64,000 bases of DNA from Aquisalimonas sp. 2447 (GCF_012044895.1 NZ_CP050695.1:1766501-1830500); one strand, 5' to 3'. Numbered from the stretch's first letter, positions 29,533 to 39,709 are shown. Numbers and translations are program-made. Notes: generated by a model from the sequence alone, not told the origin.

Positions 29533-32341
29533 TTGGGTGCGGCGGGAAGGTGGTTTTCTTCTGCAGCCGCGGCATCAGACAGGGAAGGCGATTCTCGCGA
29601 CGCTCTTGCAGGATGGTGACGCCGCGGAACTCTCCGATGGCGTGTTCGTCAGTGACGAGCGCCTCGCAGAGTTTGCGGCATGGGAACTGCGTGCGCTCGA
29701 GTTGCCCGAAGCCGGGCCTTTTCGTCTCGAGATCAGGGGTGAGGGCCCGATCGCGAGTAACGGATTCAAACTTAAGTCGCGACTACTGCGCCACGACGGC
29801 AAGCCGGTCATGGGTGGTAACCGGGATGGTGTACTCCTTAAATCAGGGTCGCGACAGTACATGCTCCTTGATCCCCTTTACAGCATCCTCGAGGCAATAC
29901 GGGAGTATCAGGCGCTTGACCCGGCGGATACGGATGGCCGGTTCGCGCGCTGGGATGCCATAAAGGCGCTCCTTCCTGAAGATGCGGTGGTTGATCAGCA
30001 ACTCCAGACGATTCAGCTCGTGCGCGCCGACGCATTCACCCTGGACGTGAAAGAGGATGCTAGCTTCGATCCAGTGCTGCTCAGCCGTGGACGGAAACAG
30101 ACGGTGCTAGAGGGGGAGCAGCCCGAGCCCGATGAGGCACTCCCCGATGCTCACCATCAGACCTTTACGGATCGCTTTCGCAGGATGTCGGATGCCGGAG
30201 GACACTACGCACTGGGTGGTGGCTGGTATGTCGTGGTCCCCGAGCAGACAAGGCGTGCGCTGTCTGTGGTTCACCGGAAACAGAAGGAGCCGGGTGCGGC
30301 ACGTCAGGCGTTCATCGCCAATCCCCACGCGACGTTGCGTGATGAACTGGGTGAGGAGATCGATGAAGAGGTACTTGAGAACCTGTTTGTCGAACAGCCC
30401 CGATTTCTCAGCAGCCGCGTGCAGTGCCTTGGTCAATGGCATCCCAAACTCTGTGCTTATGTGTCGAACAAGGGAAACCAGTGGCTTCCGGAGGAAGCTG
30501 ACGCGTTCTCGGGTGCGCACACCGTCGGCGTCCCGCTTGGCGATCAGTTCGTGACGCTTCCGTTGCAGGATGCGCCCGATCTCTACGAGCAAGTCCGGGG
30601 GGCCCTGGAAGACGGAAGAGAATCAGTGAATTATCAGGGAACCAGCGTTCCAGTGAACGAAAACACGCTGAAGACCCTGAGTAAGCTAGTGGCGAATAAA
30701 TCCAAGCCGGATAAGCCGCCCAAGGAACCAGGCACGGATGATGATGAGGAGGACGAGGAACTTGTTCCCATTGTCATCGACAATCTGGAAGAACTTGGCT
30801 ATGCGGCAACGCGGCCGCGCCGCGCAGGTCAGCCCGGCGGGATACCAGCCGCTCTGGCGACACGACACCTTTACCCCCATCAGCAGGCTGGGCTCAGTTG
30901 GCTACAGACAGCCTGGGTCGAGGGCATGCCGGGGGTTCTCCTTGCCGACGACATGGGCTTGGGGAAGACACTGCAGACCTTGGCATTCCTTGCCTGGATG
31001 CAAGAGCAGATGGAGTCCGGTGAACACCCTCGCAAGCCGTTTCTTCTTGTTGCACCGACGGGCCTGCTGCGCAACTGGGAGGCCGAAGAAGAAACACATC
31101 TGGTCTCACCCGGTCTTGGCGACTTGATTCGTGCTTACGGCAAAGAGCTTGCTGAACTTGAAGCGGACGGCCTGCATCGCCGGACACAACGCCTTCAAGA
31201 AGCGGACTGGGTGATGACTACCTACGAAACGCTCCGAGACCGTATCCACACATTCATGCCGGTTGACTGGGCTGTGGTGGGGTTCGATGAGGCGCAGAAA
31301 ATCAAGAATCCCGGATCGCGCATGACGGAAATGGCGAAGTCATTGCAGTCCGATTTCGTCATTACCATTACTGGCACACCCGTCGAGAACAGCTTGTCCG
31401 ATCTCTGGTCCCTGATGGACGCGTCCCACGCGGGCTTGCTCGGGTCCCTCAAGGAGTTTCGCGATACCTACCAGAAACCCGCTGAGGAGGATGGCGACAC
31501 CGACCGGGCGCGTGCTCTACGCGCCCTGCTCGAAGACGAGGTGCATCCCCCAGCGATTCTGCGACGTCTGAAGGACGACCACCTCGAAGGCTTACCGGGT
31601 AAGAGCGCGCACGAGTTGCGCGAAGAAATGCCGCCGCGCCAGGCGGAAGCGTACTCGATTGCACTGCACAAGGGACTACAGGGCAAGGGTACGCAAGGCG
31701 CCGTGCTCGAGGCGATACAGCACCTGCGCAAGACCTCGCTTCTCGCCGATTCCCTAGATGAGACAGGGGTTACGGACGAAATCGTCGACGCGTCTGCGCG
31801 GTTGCGTGCCACTATGCGAGCGTTGGACGAAATCCAGGCAAAGGGCGAGAAGGCACTCATTTTCGTCGAGTATCTGGACCTGCAGGAGGCACTGATTCCG
31901 TACCTTCAGCAGCGTTACAACCTGGCTGAGCAGCCTTTGCGCATAAGCGGCCGAGTGGGTGGCAACGAGCGGAAACGCGCAGTGGATGCCTTCCAGAGTC
32001 GGCCGGTGGGGCAGTTCGACGTCATGCTGCTGTCCCCAAAGGCGGGCGGTGTCGGTTTGACACTGACTGCGGCGAATCATGTCATCCACCTGTCCAGGTG
32101 GTGGAATCCTGCGGTGGAAGATCAATGCACCGACCGCGTGTACCGAATCGGGCAGGAGCGGGACATTCATATCTACTACCCGATGGCTCTGCATCCAGAG
32201 CTTGATGAGAACAGTTTTGATCTTACCCTGCACCGACTACTAGAGCGCAAACGTGATCTCAGCCGCCAAGTGCTGACTCCGCCTCAAGTGACACAAGATG
32301 AGTTGGCTGATCTTTGGCGGCAGTCGACCTCGGGGGCTTAG
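29516..32341 (+). CDS. zorD: Zorya protein ZorD (SNF2-family helicase-nuclease)
   Basis: 941 aa. The N-terminal half (about 1-450) lacks common motifs; the C-terminal half is a Snf2 ATPase: LADDMGLGKTLQTLAFL (near 478), VVGFDEAQK (near 589), TGTPVENSLSDLWSLM, SPKAGGVGLTLTAANHVIHL and QCTDRVYRIGQ (near 870). It defines the system as type I Zorya (ABCD); type II would have ZorE instead. It presumably acts on invading DNA after membrane activation. Confidence 0.92.
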   Translation: MVEHDSWVRREGGFLLQPRHQTGKAILATLLQDGDAAELSDGVFVSDERLAEFAAWELRALELPEAGPFRLEIRGEGPIASNGFKLKSRLLRHDGKPVMGGNRDGVLLKSGSRQYMLLDPLYSILEAIREYQALDPADTDGRFARWDAIKALLPEDAVVDQQLQTIQLVRADAFTLDVKEDASFDPVLLSRGRKQTVLEGEQPEPDEALPDAHHQTFTDRFRRMSDAGGHYALGGGWYVVVPEQTRRALSVVHRKQKEPGAARQAFIANPHATLRDELGEEIDEEVLENLFVEQPRFLSSRVQCLGQWHPKLCAYVSNKGNQWLPEEADAFSGAHTVGVPLGDQFVTLPLQDAPDLYEQVRGALEDGRESVNYQGTSVPVNENTLKTLSKLVANKSKPDKPPKEPGTDDDEEDEELVPIVIDNLEELGYAATRPRRAGQPGGIPAALATRHLYPHQQAGLSWLQTAWVEGMPGVLLADDMGLGKTLQTLAFLAWMQEQMESGEHPRKPFLLVAPTGLLRNWEAEEETHLVSPGLGDLIRAYGKELAELEADGLHRRTQRLQEADWVMTTYETLRDRIHTFMPVDWAVVGFDEAQKIKNPGSRMTEMAKSLQSDFVITITGTPVENSLSDLWSLMDASHAGLLGSLKEFRDTYQKPAEEDGDTDRARALRALLEDEVHPPAILRRLKDDHLEGLPGKSAHELREEMPPRQAEAYSIALHKGLQGKGTQGAVLEAIQHLRKTSLLADSLDETGVTDEIVDASARLRATMRALDEIQAKGEKALIFVEYLDLQEALIPYLQQRYNLAEQPLRISGRVGGNERKRAVDAFQSRPVGQFDVMLLSPKAGGVGLTLTAANHVIHLSRWWNPAVEDQCTDRVYRIGQERDIHIYYPMALHPELDENSFDLTLHRLLERKRDLSRQVLTPPQVTQDELADLWRQSTSGA

Positions 32342-32511
32342 GTTCTTGTCAGCACCTTTTGGACAAGGCTCCTCGTCTGGAGCTGCTGCGTGAAGTGCAC
32401 AAAGTGGAAACCGACCCGGCAGTGCCGATTTCGGGCCCGATGACGACTGGCATAGGCTGTGTATCGTGAAGCCGCCAAGAAATCCCACAACAATCGATCG
32501 AGGACGGTCCC

Positions 32512-33429
32512 TTGAACACCGAGAACCACTCCCAGACGGCCGCATTCATCTGGCAGGTCGCCGATCTCCTGCGCGGTGATCTCAAGCAGTCCCAGTACGG
32601 ACGGGTGATCCTGCCGTTCACGCTGCTGCGCCGCCTGGAGTGCGTGCTGGAGCCCACCAAGGCCCAGGTGCTGGAGGCGGCGCGAGAGCATGCCAGCAAG
32701 CCGGACGGTGTCCGGGAGCGTCTTTTGCTGCGCGCCGCCGATCAGCCGTTCTTCAACGCTTCGCCGCTGACCCTGGGCACGCTCTCGGACACGCAGACCG
32801 CCGACGACCTCATGAGCTACGTGCAGTCGTTCAGCGCGGATGCCCGTGAGATCTTCGAGCACTTCAACTTCGAGGACTTCGTCCAGCAACTCTCGGCGAA
32901 CAACCTGCTCTACCAGGTGGTGCAGCGGTTCGCCGGCATGGATCTCAGCCCTCAGCGCATCTCGAACTTCGGCATGGGCTCGATCTTCGAGGAGCTCATC
33001 CGCAAGTTCGCCGAGAGCTCCAACGAGACCGCCGGGGAGCACTTCACGCCCCGGGACGTGGTGCACCTCACCACCTCGCTGGTGCTCACCGGCCAGGACG
33101 ACAAGCTCAAGCCCTACAGCATCGTCACCGTCTACGACCCCACTGCGGGCACCGGCGGGTTTCTCTCCGAGAGCGACGAGTACATCCAGCAGGTGAGTGA
33201 GAGCGTCAGGGTCTCCCTGCACGGCCAGGAGCTGAACCCCGAGTCCTACGCCATCTGCAAGGCGGACATGCTGATCAAGGGCCAGCAGGTGGAGAACATC
33301 AAGCTCGGCAACACGCTCTCCGACGACCACCTCGCCGGCCAGAGCTTCGACTACATGCTCGCCAATCCGCCCTTCGGTGTGGAGTGGAAGAAGGTCCAGA
33401 AGCAGGTCACCGATGAGCACAAGTTCAAG
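32512..33429 (+). pseudogene. hsdM: Type I R-M methyltransferase HsdM, 5' part (split by IS66)
   Basis: First 306 codons of an N6-adenine methyltransferase subunit, TTG start with GAGGA upstream. Present are the N-terminal helical domain ([20 protein letters not shown]), the AdoMet motif [10 protein letters not shown] and the catalytic NPPFG. An IS66 element follows directly after codon 306. The duplicated 8 bases at 33422-33429 recur at 36097-36104, and joining 33429 to 36105 restores an unbroken frame of 659 aa. As it stands the product ends shortly after entering the IS and is probably inactive. Confidence 0.92.
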
Positions 33430-33463
33430 GTAACCGGTCATTCTGGGGCGTCGTTGACAGGAT

Positions 33464-33730
33464 TCAGGGGATGTCCCGGAGCAGTTTGATGACCCCGGCG
33501 GGGACTTTCCATTGGCGGTGATCCTCGGCGTGGACCACCACCGTCTTGCGGTTGATCTTGACTACCTGGCCGAACACCTCGCCCTCGCGGCTGTTGAACG
33601 ACACCGCCTGACCCAGGCGCAGGTGCTTGAGGACATCGAGATCCTGGCGTGCCCGCAGTTCATCGATGCGGTGGCAGATGAGGTCGTTGAGCTCCAGGAG
33701 TTCATCGAGGGTGAGGTCGTCAATGCGCAT
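33464..33730 (-). CDS. Small accessory protein carried by IS66
   Basis: 88 aa: [21 protein letters not shown], then a small beta-rich part ([37 protein letters not shown]) that resembles a KOW/SH3-like barrel. It lies between tnpC and the IS end on the same strand as the transposition genes, so it is an IS passenger. Function unknown. It is well formed and probably translated. Confidence 0.65.
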   Translation of the reverse strand: MRIDDLTLDELLELNDLICHRIDELRARQDLDVLKHLRLGQAVSFNSREGEVFGQVVKINRKTVVVHAEDHRQWKVPAGVIKLLRDIP

Positions 33731-33777
33731 TCAACAGTCTCTCGCTGGCAGTGCATGGAGTCGGGAGGGCGTGGTGT

Positions 33778-35298
33778 CTAGCGCTCGATATCCGAGCGCA
33801 GCGGCGCATCATTGAACAGTGCCTTCCAGCGCCGCGGCGTGAGCTCTTCCACCCGGGCGGCCGGGTGCATCCCGACGCGCTGGAGCACGTCTACCAGGTA
33901 GGTGGTCGGATCGACGCCCTGCAGCCGGCAGGTCACCAGCAGCGTCTGGATGGTGGCCACGTGGGCGGCACCGACCTCGCTCCAGCAGAACAACCAGTTG
34001 CGCCGGCCCATGGGGATGGCGCGCAGCCCCCGCTCCAGGTGGTTGGTGTCGATGGGGACATCCGGGTGCTCCAGGAAGACCGCCAGGGCCGGTTGGCGCT
34101 CGCGCACATACCCCAGCGCCTTGAGTAGCGGGTGGCGCGGCTCGAGATCCATGCGCTGGAGCTGTGCATCACACCACTCCCAGAAGGCGCGCACCAGCGG
34201 AGCGCACTGCTCCCGCCGTGCGTGGCGTTTGTCCGCGCCGTGGAGTCCACGCTCACGGATCGATTGCTCCTGGGCATAGAGTTGGCCGATCTGCGCCAGG
34301 GCCTCCCGGGCGGCAGGGTCGGTCTCCAGGGCCCGCTCGAACTGGCGGCGCATGTGCGACCAGCATTGGGCGTGGGTGATCTGCGGCTGGCCGGCGGCAT
34401 ATTTCTCGTAGGCCGCGTAGCCGTCGGTGAGCAGCACCCCGTGGAAGCGGTCCGCCAGGGTGCGTTCGATATGGGCGCCGGCACGGCTGGGGCTGAAGGT
34501 AAAGCAGATCTCATCGCTGTCACCGTACAGCGGCCAGAAGTAGGCCTGGTGCATCTTGCCCGGGCCCTTGCGCCCGGCCTTGATCGGCGTCTCGTCCATG
34601 GCCAGCACCCCGCCGCTGAGCACGTGCGTAAGCTGTGCCCGCGCAATCGGCTCAAGCAGCGCGGCGGTGCGTGCCACGACCGCTGTCAGAGAGCTGCGTG
34701 CCACCTGGATGCCGGCCTGACTCAGGCGCTGAGACTGCCGGTACAGCGGCAGGTGGTAGCAGAACTTGTCGACCAGCACGCCGGCGGCGAAGCTGACGTC
34801 AAAGACACTGCCCTCGAAGACGTTGCGCGGCGCCGGGACACTCGTGAGCGCGCCGCTGCTGCGGTCCTTGAGCACCGGGTGGCGGTACTCGAGGACCTCG
34901 TAGCCCGCCCGGCGCTGCGCGAGGCGGAACGTCGTGCGCGTGGCCACGACCTCATCGGTGGCACAGCCTGCGGGCGGGGGAACCTCGATGACTCGCCGCG
35001 GGACGCTGTCGTCGAAGCGCAGCCCCGTGTCGTTGGCGGCGTCGTCGCGGTTCTTGCCCTTGCTGCGGGTATAGCTGATCCGCTCACGCTCGCCCTGCTC
35101 GGGCACGGGCGTCGCCGTGGCCTCGAACAGGTTCACTTGGACGGCTGGATCGAGGATGTGGTGGCGCTCAGACTTCTCGCCGAAGAGCTGGCGTTTGAAC
35201 CAGGCAAGCTGGCGGCGCAGCTCCTTGAGCTCGCCATGCAAGGCCTGATTCTCGGCAACGACCTGGGCGTGCTTAGTGGCGGGGATAACGTTCGACAA
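33778..35298 (-). CDS. tnpC: IS66 transposase TnpC
   Basis: 506 aa DDE transposase. The N-terminal coiled coil is ENQALHGELKELRRQLAWFKRQLFGEKSERHHIL; a zinc-finger-like part follows. The catalytic core contains VLAMDETPIKAGRKGPGKMHQAYFWPLYG, LLTDGYAAYEKYA and the C-terminal DTNHLERGLRAIPMGRRNWLFCWSEVGA. Intact and full length. Confidence 0.95.
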   Translation of the reverse strand: MSNVIPATKHAQVVAENQALHGELKELRRQLAWFKRQLFGEKSERHHILDPAVQVNLFEATATPVPEQGERERISYTRSKGKNRDDAANDTGLRFDDSVPRRVIEVPPPAGCATDEVVATRTTFRLAQRRAGYEVLEYRHPVLKDRSSGALTSVPAPRNVFEGSVFDVSFAAGVLVDKFCYHLPLYRQSQRLSQAGIQVARSSLTAVVARTAALLEPIARAQLTHVLSGGVLAMDETPIKAGRKGPGKMHQAYFWPLYGDSDEICFTFSPSRAGAHIERTLADRFHGVLLTDGYAAYEKYAAGQPQITHAQCWSHMRRQFERALETDPAAREALAQIGQLYAQEQSIRERGLHGADKRHARREQCAPLVRAFWEWCDAQLQRMDLEPRHPLLKALGYVRERQPALAVFLEHPDVPIDTNHLERGLRAIPMGRRNWLFCWSEVGAAHVATIQTLLVTCRLQGVDPTTYLVDVLQRVGMHPAARVEELTPRRWKALFNDAPLRSDIER

Positions 35299-35319
35299 GG
35301 GGCTGATTCCCTTCGCAAA

Positions 35320-35697
35320 TCACCCGTGCATTTTACCCGATTCCGTGCCCGGGTGGGGGGATTGTCGCCACCTTTTCTGCCGTTTGCGAATGACCAGATC
35401 CAGCCCTTCGAGCAGCGCGGTGAACTGCGTGCGGCTCAGCGCCTCCACGGCGTCCCCCGCCGTCAGGGCACCGCCGAACTGCCCCCGCTCCAGGCGCTTG
35501 CTCCACACGCAGTAACCGTCGCCGTCGAAGTACAACAACTTCAGCAGCGTGCGCCGGCGGTTGATAAACACAAACCCCTGGCCCGACAGCGGATCCTGGC
35601 CCAGATGCCGCCGGACCAGCGCCGCCAGTCCGTCAAACGAGCAGCGCATGTCCGTTGGCCGTGTGCACAGCCACAGCCGCGATGGCTGACTCAGCAC
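35320..35697 (-). CDS. tnpB: IS66 accessory protein TnpB
   Basis: 125 aa, GTG start at 35697. The family core is ALVRRHLGQDPLSGQGFVFINRRRTLLKLLYFDGDGYCVWSKRLERGQF. It is needed with TnpA for IS66 transposition. The start overlaps the end of tnpA by a few bases. Confidence 0.92.
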   Translation of the reverse strand: MLSQPSRLWLCTRPTDMRCSFDGLAALVRRHLGQDPLSGQGFVFINRRRTLLKLLYFDGDGYCVWSKRLERGQFGGALTAGDAVEALSRTQFTALLEGLDLVIRKRQKRWRQSPHPGTESGKMHG

Positions 35698-36008
35698 GGC
35701 CGCCGCCGCACCCGCAGACAAATGCCATCCCCCAGGTCCAGCTCCACATCCCAGCACGGTGCCGGCGGCGCCGTCGGCGCGTCCTCGTCACGCGATGCCT
35801 GCAAAGCGACCTCAGCGAAAAGCGCCCGCTCCTGCGTCGTCTCCGGCGTGGGGGACGAGGTGTTACGCAGGCGGCGTTGCCACGCGCCCAGAGTGCTCTC
35901 ACCAATGCCCTCCTGCGCGCAGAACGCCCGGCGTGTGAGGCCACTGCGGGTATAGCGTTCAATGAGTTCACGCCACTGCGCGGCGGTACGCCCCGGGGAC
36001 TTGGCCAT
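35691..36008 (-). CDS. tnpA: IS66 accessory protein TnpA
   Basis: 105 aa from the ATG at 36008 (MAKSPGRTAAQWRELIERYTRSGL). A helix-turn-helix of the IS66 Orf1 type follows (TRRAFCAQEGIGESTLGAWQRRL). It is the first gene of the IS, about 90 bases inside the right inverted repeat. Confidence 0.88.
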   Translation of the reverse strand: MAKSPGRTAAQWRELIERYTRSGLTRRAFCAQEGIGESTLGAWQRRLRNTSSPTPETTQERALFAEVALQASRDEDAPTAPPAPCWDVELDLGDGICLRVRRRPC

Positions 36009-36104
36009 GATCACGTTCCAGTCTGCTGCAAATGTGCCTGCGCAGACTACGGCGCCAGTCAATGGCCGAAAACAACGCCCCAGAATGACCGGTTACAGTT
36101 CAAG

Positions 36105-37166
36105 GGGTATGACGGCCGCTTCGGCCCCGGCCTGCCGCGGGTCTCCGACGGCTCGCTGCTGTTTCTCATGCACCTGGTGAGCAAGGTGCGTGACCCGCGG
36201 GAGGGTGGTTCGCGCATCGGCATCATCCTGAATGGCTCGCCGCTGTTCACCGGCGGTGCCGGCAGTGGCGAGTCCGAGATCCGGCGCTTCCTCCTTGAGC
36301 GCGACATGGTGGAGGCCATCGTCGCCCTGCCCACGGACATGTTCTACAACACCGGCATCGCCACCTACGTCTGGGTGCTGTCGAACAACAAGCCCGCTGA
36401 CCGGCGCGGCAAGGTCCAGCTCATCAACGCCACCGAGCGCTACAGCAAGATGCGCAAGTCGCTCGGCTCCAAGCGGCAGTACATCAGCGATGCGGACATC
36501 GACACCATCGTCCGCCTCTACGGCGCCTTCGACGAGACCGAGGAGAGCAAGATCTTCCCGGTGGAGGCGTTCGGCTACCGGCGCATCACCGTTGAGCGCC
36601 CCCTGCGCCTCAACTTCCAGGCCAGCGAGGAGCGCATCCGCCGGATCCTGGAGGAGAAGCCCATCCAGAAGCTCGACGAGGGCACCCAGGCGAGCATCCT
36701 CGCTGCCCTCGATGGCATGGATGGGGACACCCTCTACCGGGACCGGGACGCCTTCACCAAGGCCCTCAAACAGGCGCTGAAGGCCAGGGACATCAAGCTC
36801 GGCGCGCCACAGATGAAGGCGGTGCTGAACGCCCTGTCCGAGCGGGACCCGGAGGCTGAGCTCTGTACGGACAGCAAGGGCAACTCGGAGCCGGACAGCA
36901 GCCTGCGCGACAACGAGAACGTGCCGCTCACCGAGTCCGTATACGACTACTTCGAGCGCGAGGTGAAACCGCACGTCCCGGATGCCTGGATCGACGAGTC
37001 CAAGCGCGACGAGCACGACGGTGAGGTCGGCATCGTCGGCTACGAGATCCCCTTCAACCGCCATTTCTACGTGTTCAAGCCACCGCGGCCGCTGGAGGAG
37101 ATCGACGCCGACCTCAAGAAGTGCACCGACCGGATCAAGCAGATGATCGAGGAGTTGTCGGCATGA
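36105..37166 (+). pseudogene. hsdM: HsdM, 3' part (after IS66)
   Basis: Last 353 codons of the methyltransferase, continuing exactly from codon 306 after removal of the IS and one target copy (…EHKFK | GYDGRFGPGLPRVSDGSLLF). It contains GSPLFTGGAGSGESEIRRFL and the C-terminal part that contacts HsdS. The end overlaps hsdS by four bases (ATGA). Without the N-terminal half there is no catalytic domain. Confidence 0.92.
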
Positions 37167-38113
37167 CGTTTCCGGCCTATCCCGAGTACAAGGATTCTGG
37201 TGTCGAGTGGTTGGGACAAGTGCCGGCCCACTGGGAAACTAGGCCTCTCTGGGTGTTGTTTAGTCGTGTTAAGCGTTCGGGATTTCCGGAAGAGACGCTG
37301 CTCTCAGTCTATAGGGATTATGGAGTCATTCCGAAAGCGTCGAGAGACGACAATTATAATAAACCGTCCGATGACCTCAGTTCTTATCAGCTTGTGCGGT
37401 CGGGTGATCTCGCGATTAACAAAATGAAAGCTTGGCAAGGATCCGTAGCAATATCAGATGTTCAAGGCATAGTTAGTCCCGCATATCATGTCTATGAGAG
37501 TCATCACGGAGAGAACTCGCGGTTTTTGCACTATCTTTTTAGATCGCAGGAATATGTTTCTGGTTACCTTCTTAATTCGAAAGGAATAAGAGTTAATCAA
37601 TGGGATCTGGAGCCGCAGCAGCATTCCCGGATGTCGGTTTTGCTCCCTACCATTGAAGAACAAGGCGTGATCGCATCGTTCCTCGATCACGAAACCGCCC
37701 GCATCGACGCCCTGATCGAGGAGCAGCAGCGCCTGATCGAGCTGCTCAAGGAGAAGCGCCAGGCGGTGATCTCCCATGCCGTCACCAAAGGCCTCGACCC
37801 CGATGTGCCGATGAAGGACTCCGGCGTGGAGTGGCTGGGGGAGGTGCCGGCGCATTGGGACATCAAGAAGCTCTCCGTAATAACGGATAAAATAACTAAC
37901 GGCTATGTCGGCCCTACGAGAGACTTGTTTGTTGATGATGGAGTGCCATATCTTCAGTCGTTGCATATAAAAAATAATAGTATTAGCTTTTCCCCTCCGT
38001 ATTATGTCCCAAAAGAGTGGAGCGATCTTCACGAAAAGTCTATTCTTAAAAGTGGAGATGTCTTAGTCGTCCAAACGGGCGATATTGGGCAGGTCGCTGT
38101 AGTCCCGGAAGGG
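37163..38113 (+). pseudogene. hsdS: Type I specificity subunit HsdS, 5' part (split by IS30)
   Basis: First 317 codons. Two target-recognition domains are arranged around repeats: YKDSGVEWLGQVPAHWE near the start and MKDSGVEWLGEVPAHWD in the middle, with the helical spacer HETARIDALIEEQQRLIELLKEKRQAVISHAVTKGL. The recognition parts (37210-37640 and 37870-38110) are visibly AT-rich compared with the flanks, as expected for exchangeable TRDs. IS30 is inserted after codon 317 in the second domain. Confidence 0.92.
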
Positions 38114-39201
38114 CTTAGGCTCAACCTTCAAGTGCAACACCTGCCCCCTTGGGAGGTAGGCTGTTGCGATGAATACCGGATACCGACACCTCAGCAGTGA
38201 AGAGCGCGCCGTGATCTTCTGTGAACACCAACGGGGCATGAGCATTCGAGAGACGGCTCATCGGATTGGTCGCTGCCCAGCGACTGTGAGTCGTGAACTG
38301 CGGCGCGGGCACTCGCCAGCCACAGGCGCGTATTGCCCGACGCACGCCTCGCAGGCATACAGGGCGCGGCGCAGCCGCTGCGGGCGGGGCCAGAAATTGG
38401 TGGCCGGCACATGGCTTCATGCCTGGGTGCGCGATCGGTTGATCCACAGGGCTTGGTCGCCGGAGCAGATCGCCGGCAGACTTAAGGCCATGGACCCCGA
38501 TGATCCCGACAAGTACGTCAGCCACGAGACCATTTACGCGGCCATCTATGCCCACCCGAAAGGGACGCTGCGCAAGGCGATGATCGATGCTCTGCGCCGA
38601 GCCAAGGGCCAACGCGGCCAGCGGCGAACAACGCCGGCGGGCGGCTCCATGGTTCCCGAATCGCTGCGCATCCGCCACCGACCCGAAGAGATCGAACAGC
38701 GCCTGATGCCGGGCCACTGGGAAGGCGACTTTATCAAGGGCGCGTACAACCGCTCGGCGGTGGGCACCGTTGTCGAGCGCAAGACGCGCTTCGTGGTGCT
38801 CAGCAAAATGAACGCAACGACCGCTGAAGCCGCCCTGGAGGGCTTCTCCCGGCAGATGGGTTATCTGCCCGCCATCCTGCGCCAGAGCATGACCTACGAC
38901 CGGGGCAGCGAAATGGCCTGTCATGCCGAACTGGCTCGGCGCTTGAGACTCGATATCTGGTTCGCCGATCCGCACGCGCCGTGGCAGCGCGGCAGCAACG
39001 AGAACACCAATGGCCTGCTGCGCCAGTTCCTGCCCAAAGGTGCAGATCTCAGCGAAGCCAGCCAGACCCAGCTCAACGACATTGCGCGGCTGCTCAACCA
39101 GCGCCCCCGCAAAACGCTCGGCTGGAAAACACCCGAAGAGGCCATGAACGAAGAGCTTCATGCGTTCTCAAAATCCGTTGCACTTGATTCTTGAATCCAA
39201 G
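38114..39201 (+). mobile_element. IS30-family insertion sequence in hsdS
   Basis: 1088 bp. The 25-bp imperfect inverted ends (38114-38138 and 39177-39201) match at 19 positions, both beginning CTT and ending TCAAGTGCAAC. The 3-bp target duplication GGG is at 38111-38113 and 39202-39204. Joining 38113 to 39205 restores the hsdS frame (…VVPEG | FPEANCHALIVV). One intact transposase gene is present. Confidence 0.92.
38169..39194 (+). CDS. IS30-family transposase
   Basis: 341 aa. The N-terminal HTH is LSSEERAVIFCEHQRGMSIRETAHRIGRCPATVSRELRR. The DDE core contains PGHWEGDFIKGAYNRSAVGTVVERKTRF, MTYDRGSEMACHAEL and the Glu in APWQRGSNENTNGLLRQFLPKG, which is the IS30 signature. Full length. The stop lies inside the right inverted repeat. 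Confidence 0.96.
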   Translation: MNTGYRHLSSEERAVIFCEHQRGMSIRETAHRIGRCPATVSRELRRGHSPATGAYCPTHASQAYRARRSRCGRGQKLVAGTWLHAWVRDRLIHRAWSPEQIAGRLKAMDPDDPDKYVSHETIYAAIYAHPKGTLRKAMIDALRRAKGQRGQRRTTPAGGSMVPESLRIRHRPEEIEQRLMPGHWEGDFIKGAYNRSAVGTVVERKTRFVVLSKMNATTAEAALEGFSRQMGYLPAILRQSMTYDRGSEMACHAELARRLRLDIWFADPHAPWQRGSNENTNGLLRQFLPKGADLSEASQTQLNDIARLLNQRPRKTLGWKTPEEAMNEELHAFSKSVALDS

Positions 39202-39204
39202 GGG

Positions 39205-39612
39205 TTTCCAGAGGCGAATTGTCATGCTTTGATTGTTGTTTCTCCTATTAGGCGATTCGTTTCAGGGCCGTGGTTGGCTTGGGTTCTGAACTCTGACTAC
39301 GGTTATAATTCCCTATTATCCATTAAAACAGGAGCCTTGCATCCACACTTGAACTGCGGCTATTTAAAAGATCTCTATGCTCCTGTTCCACCTGTAGAGG
39401 AGCAAAATGAGATTGTGCGGTATATCTTGATTAAGAAGTCGGAAGTTGATGAATTGGTATTAGAGGCGCATAAGGGAATTTCTCTTCTAAAAGAGCGTCG
39501 TTCCGCTCTGATATCTGCGGCTGTCACAGGGAAAATCGACGTCCGAGGCTGGGAGCCACCAGTGCCTCACACGGAATCGCCGCGCCGCGCCGCGACTGAA
39601 CTGCCGGTCTGA
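39205..39612 (+). pseudogene. hsdS: HsdS, 3' part (after IS30)
   Basis: Last 135 codons of the specificity subunit: the rest of the second recognition domain (NCHALIVVSPIRRF) and the C-terminal conserved helix with VPPVEEQNEIVRYILIKKSEVDELV and LLKERRSALISAAVTGKIDVR. Joined to the 5' part it gives 452 aa, a normal HsdS length. Confidence 0.9.
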
Positions 39613-39709
39613 ACGTGCTTGGAACGGGGCATGCGGCGAAGAAGCCAAATGCTTGCCCACCCTGCTGGCATGTGCCAGCATCAAACGACAGTTAAACCGG
39701 TACCTTCCC

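Larger units (their letters stand above)
33430..36096 (-). mobile_element. IS66-family insertion sequence in hsdM
   Basis: 2667 bp, delimited by inverted ends GTAACCGGTCATTCTGG (33430 inward) and its complement (ending 36096), with an 8-bp target duplication AGTTCAAG at 33422-33429 and 36097-36104, the size typical of IS66. It carries tnpA, tnpB and tnpC on the minus strand plus a small extra gene. All frames are intact, so it may be mobile. Confidence 0.95.

Noticed and set aside
34132-35955. 607-codon + strand frame across IS66
   Set aside because: It is opposite tnpC and tnpB, whose families are certain.
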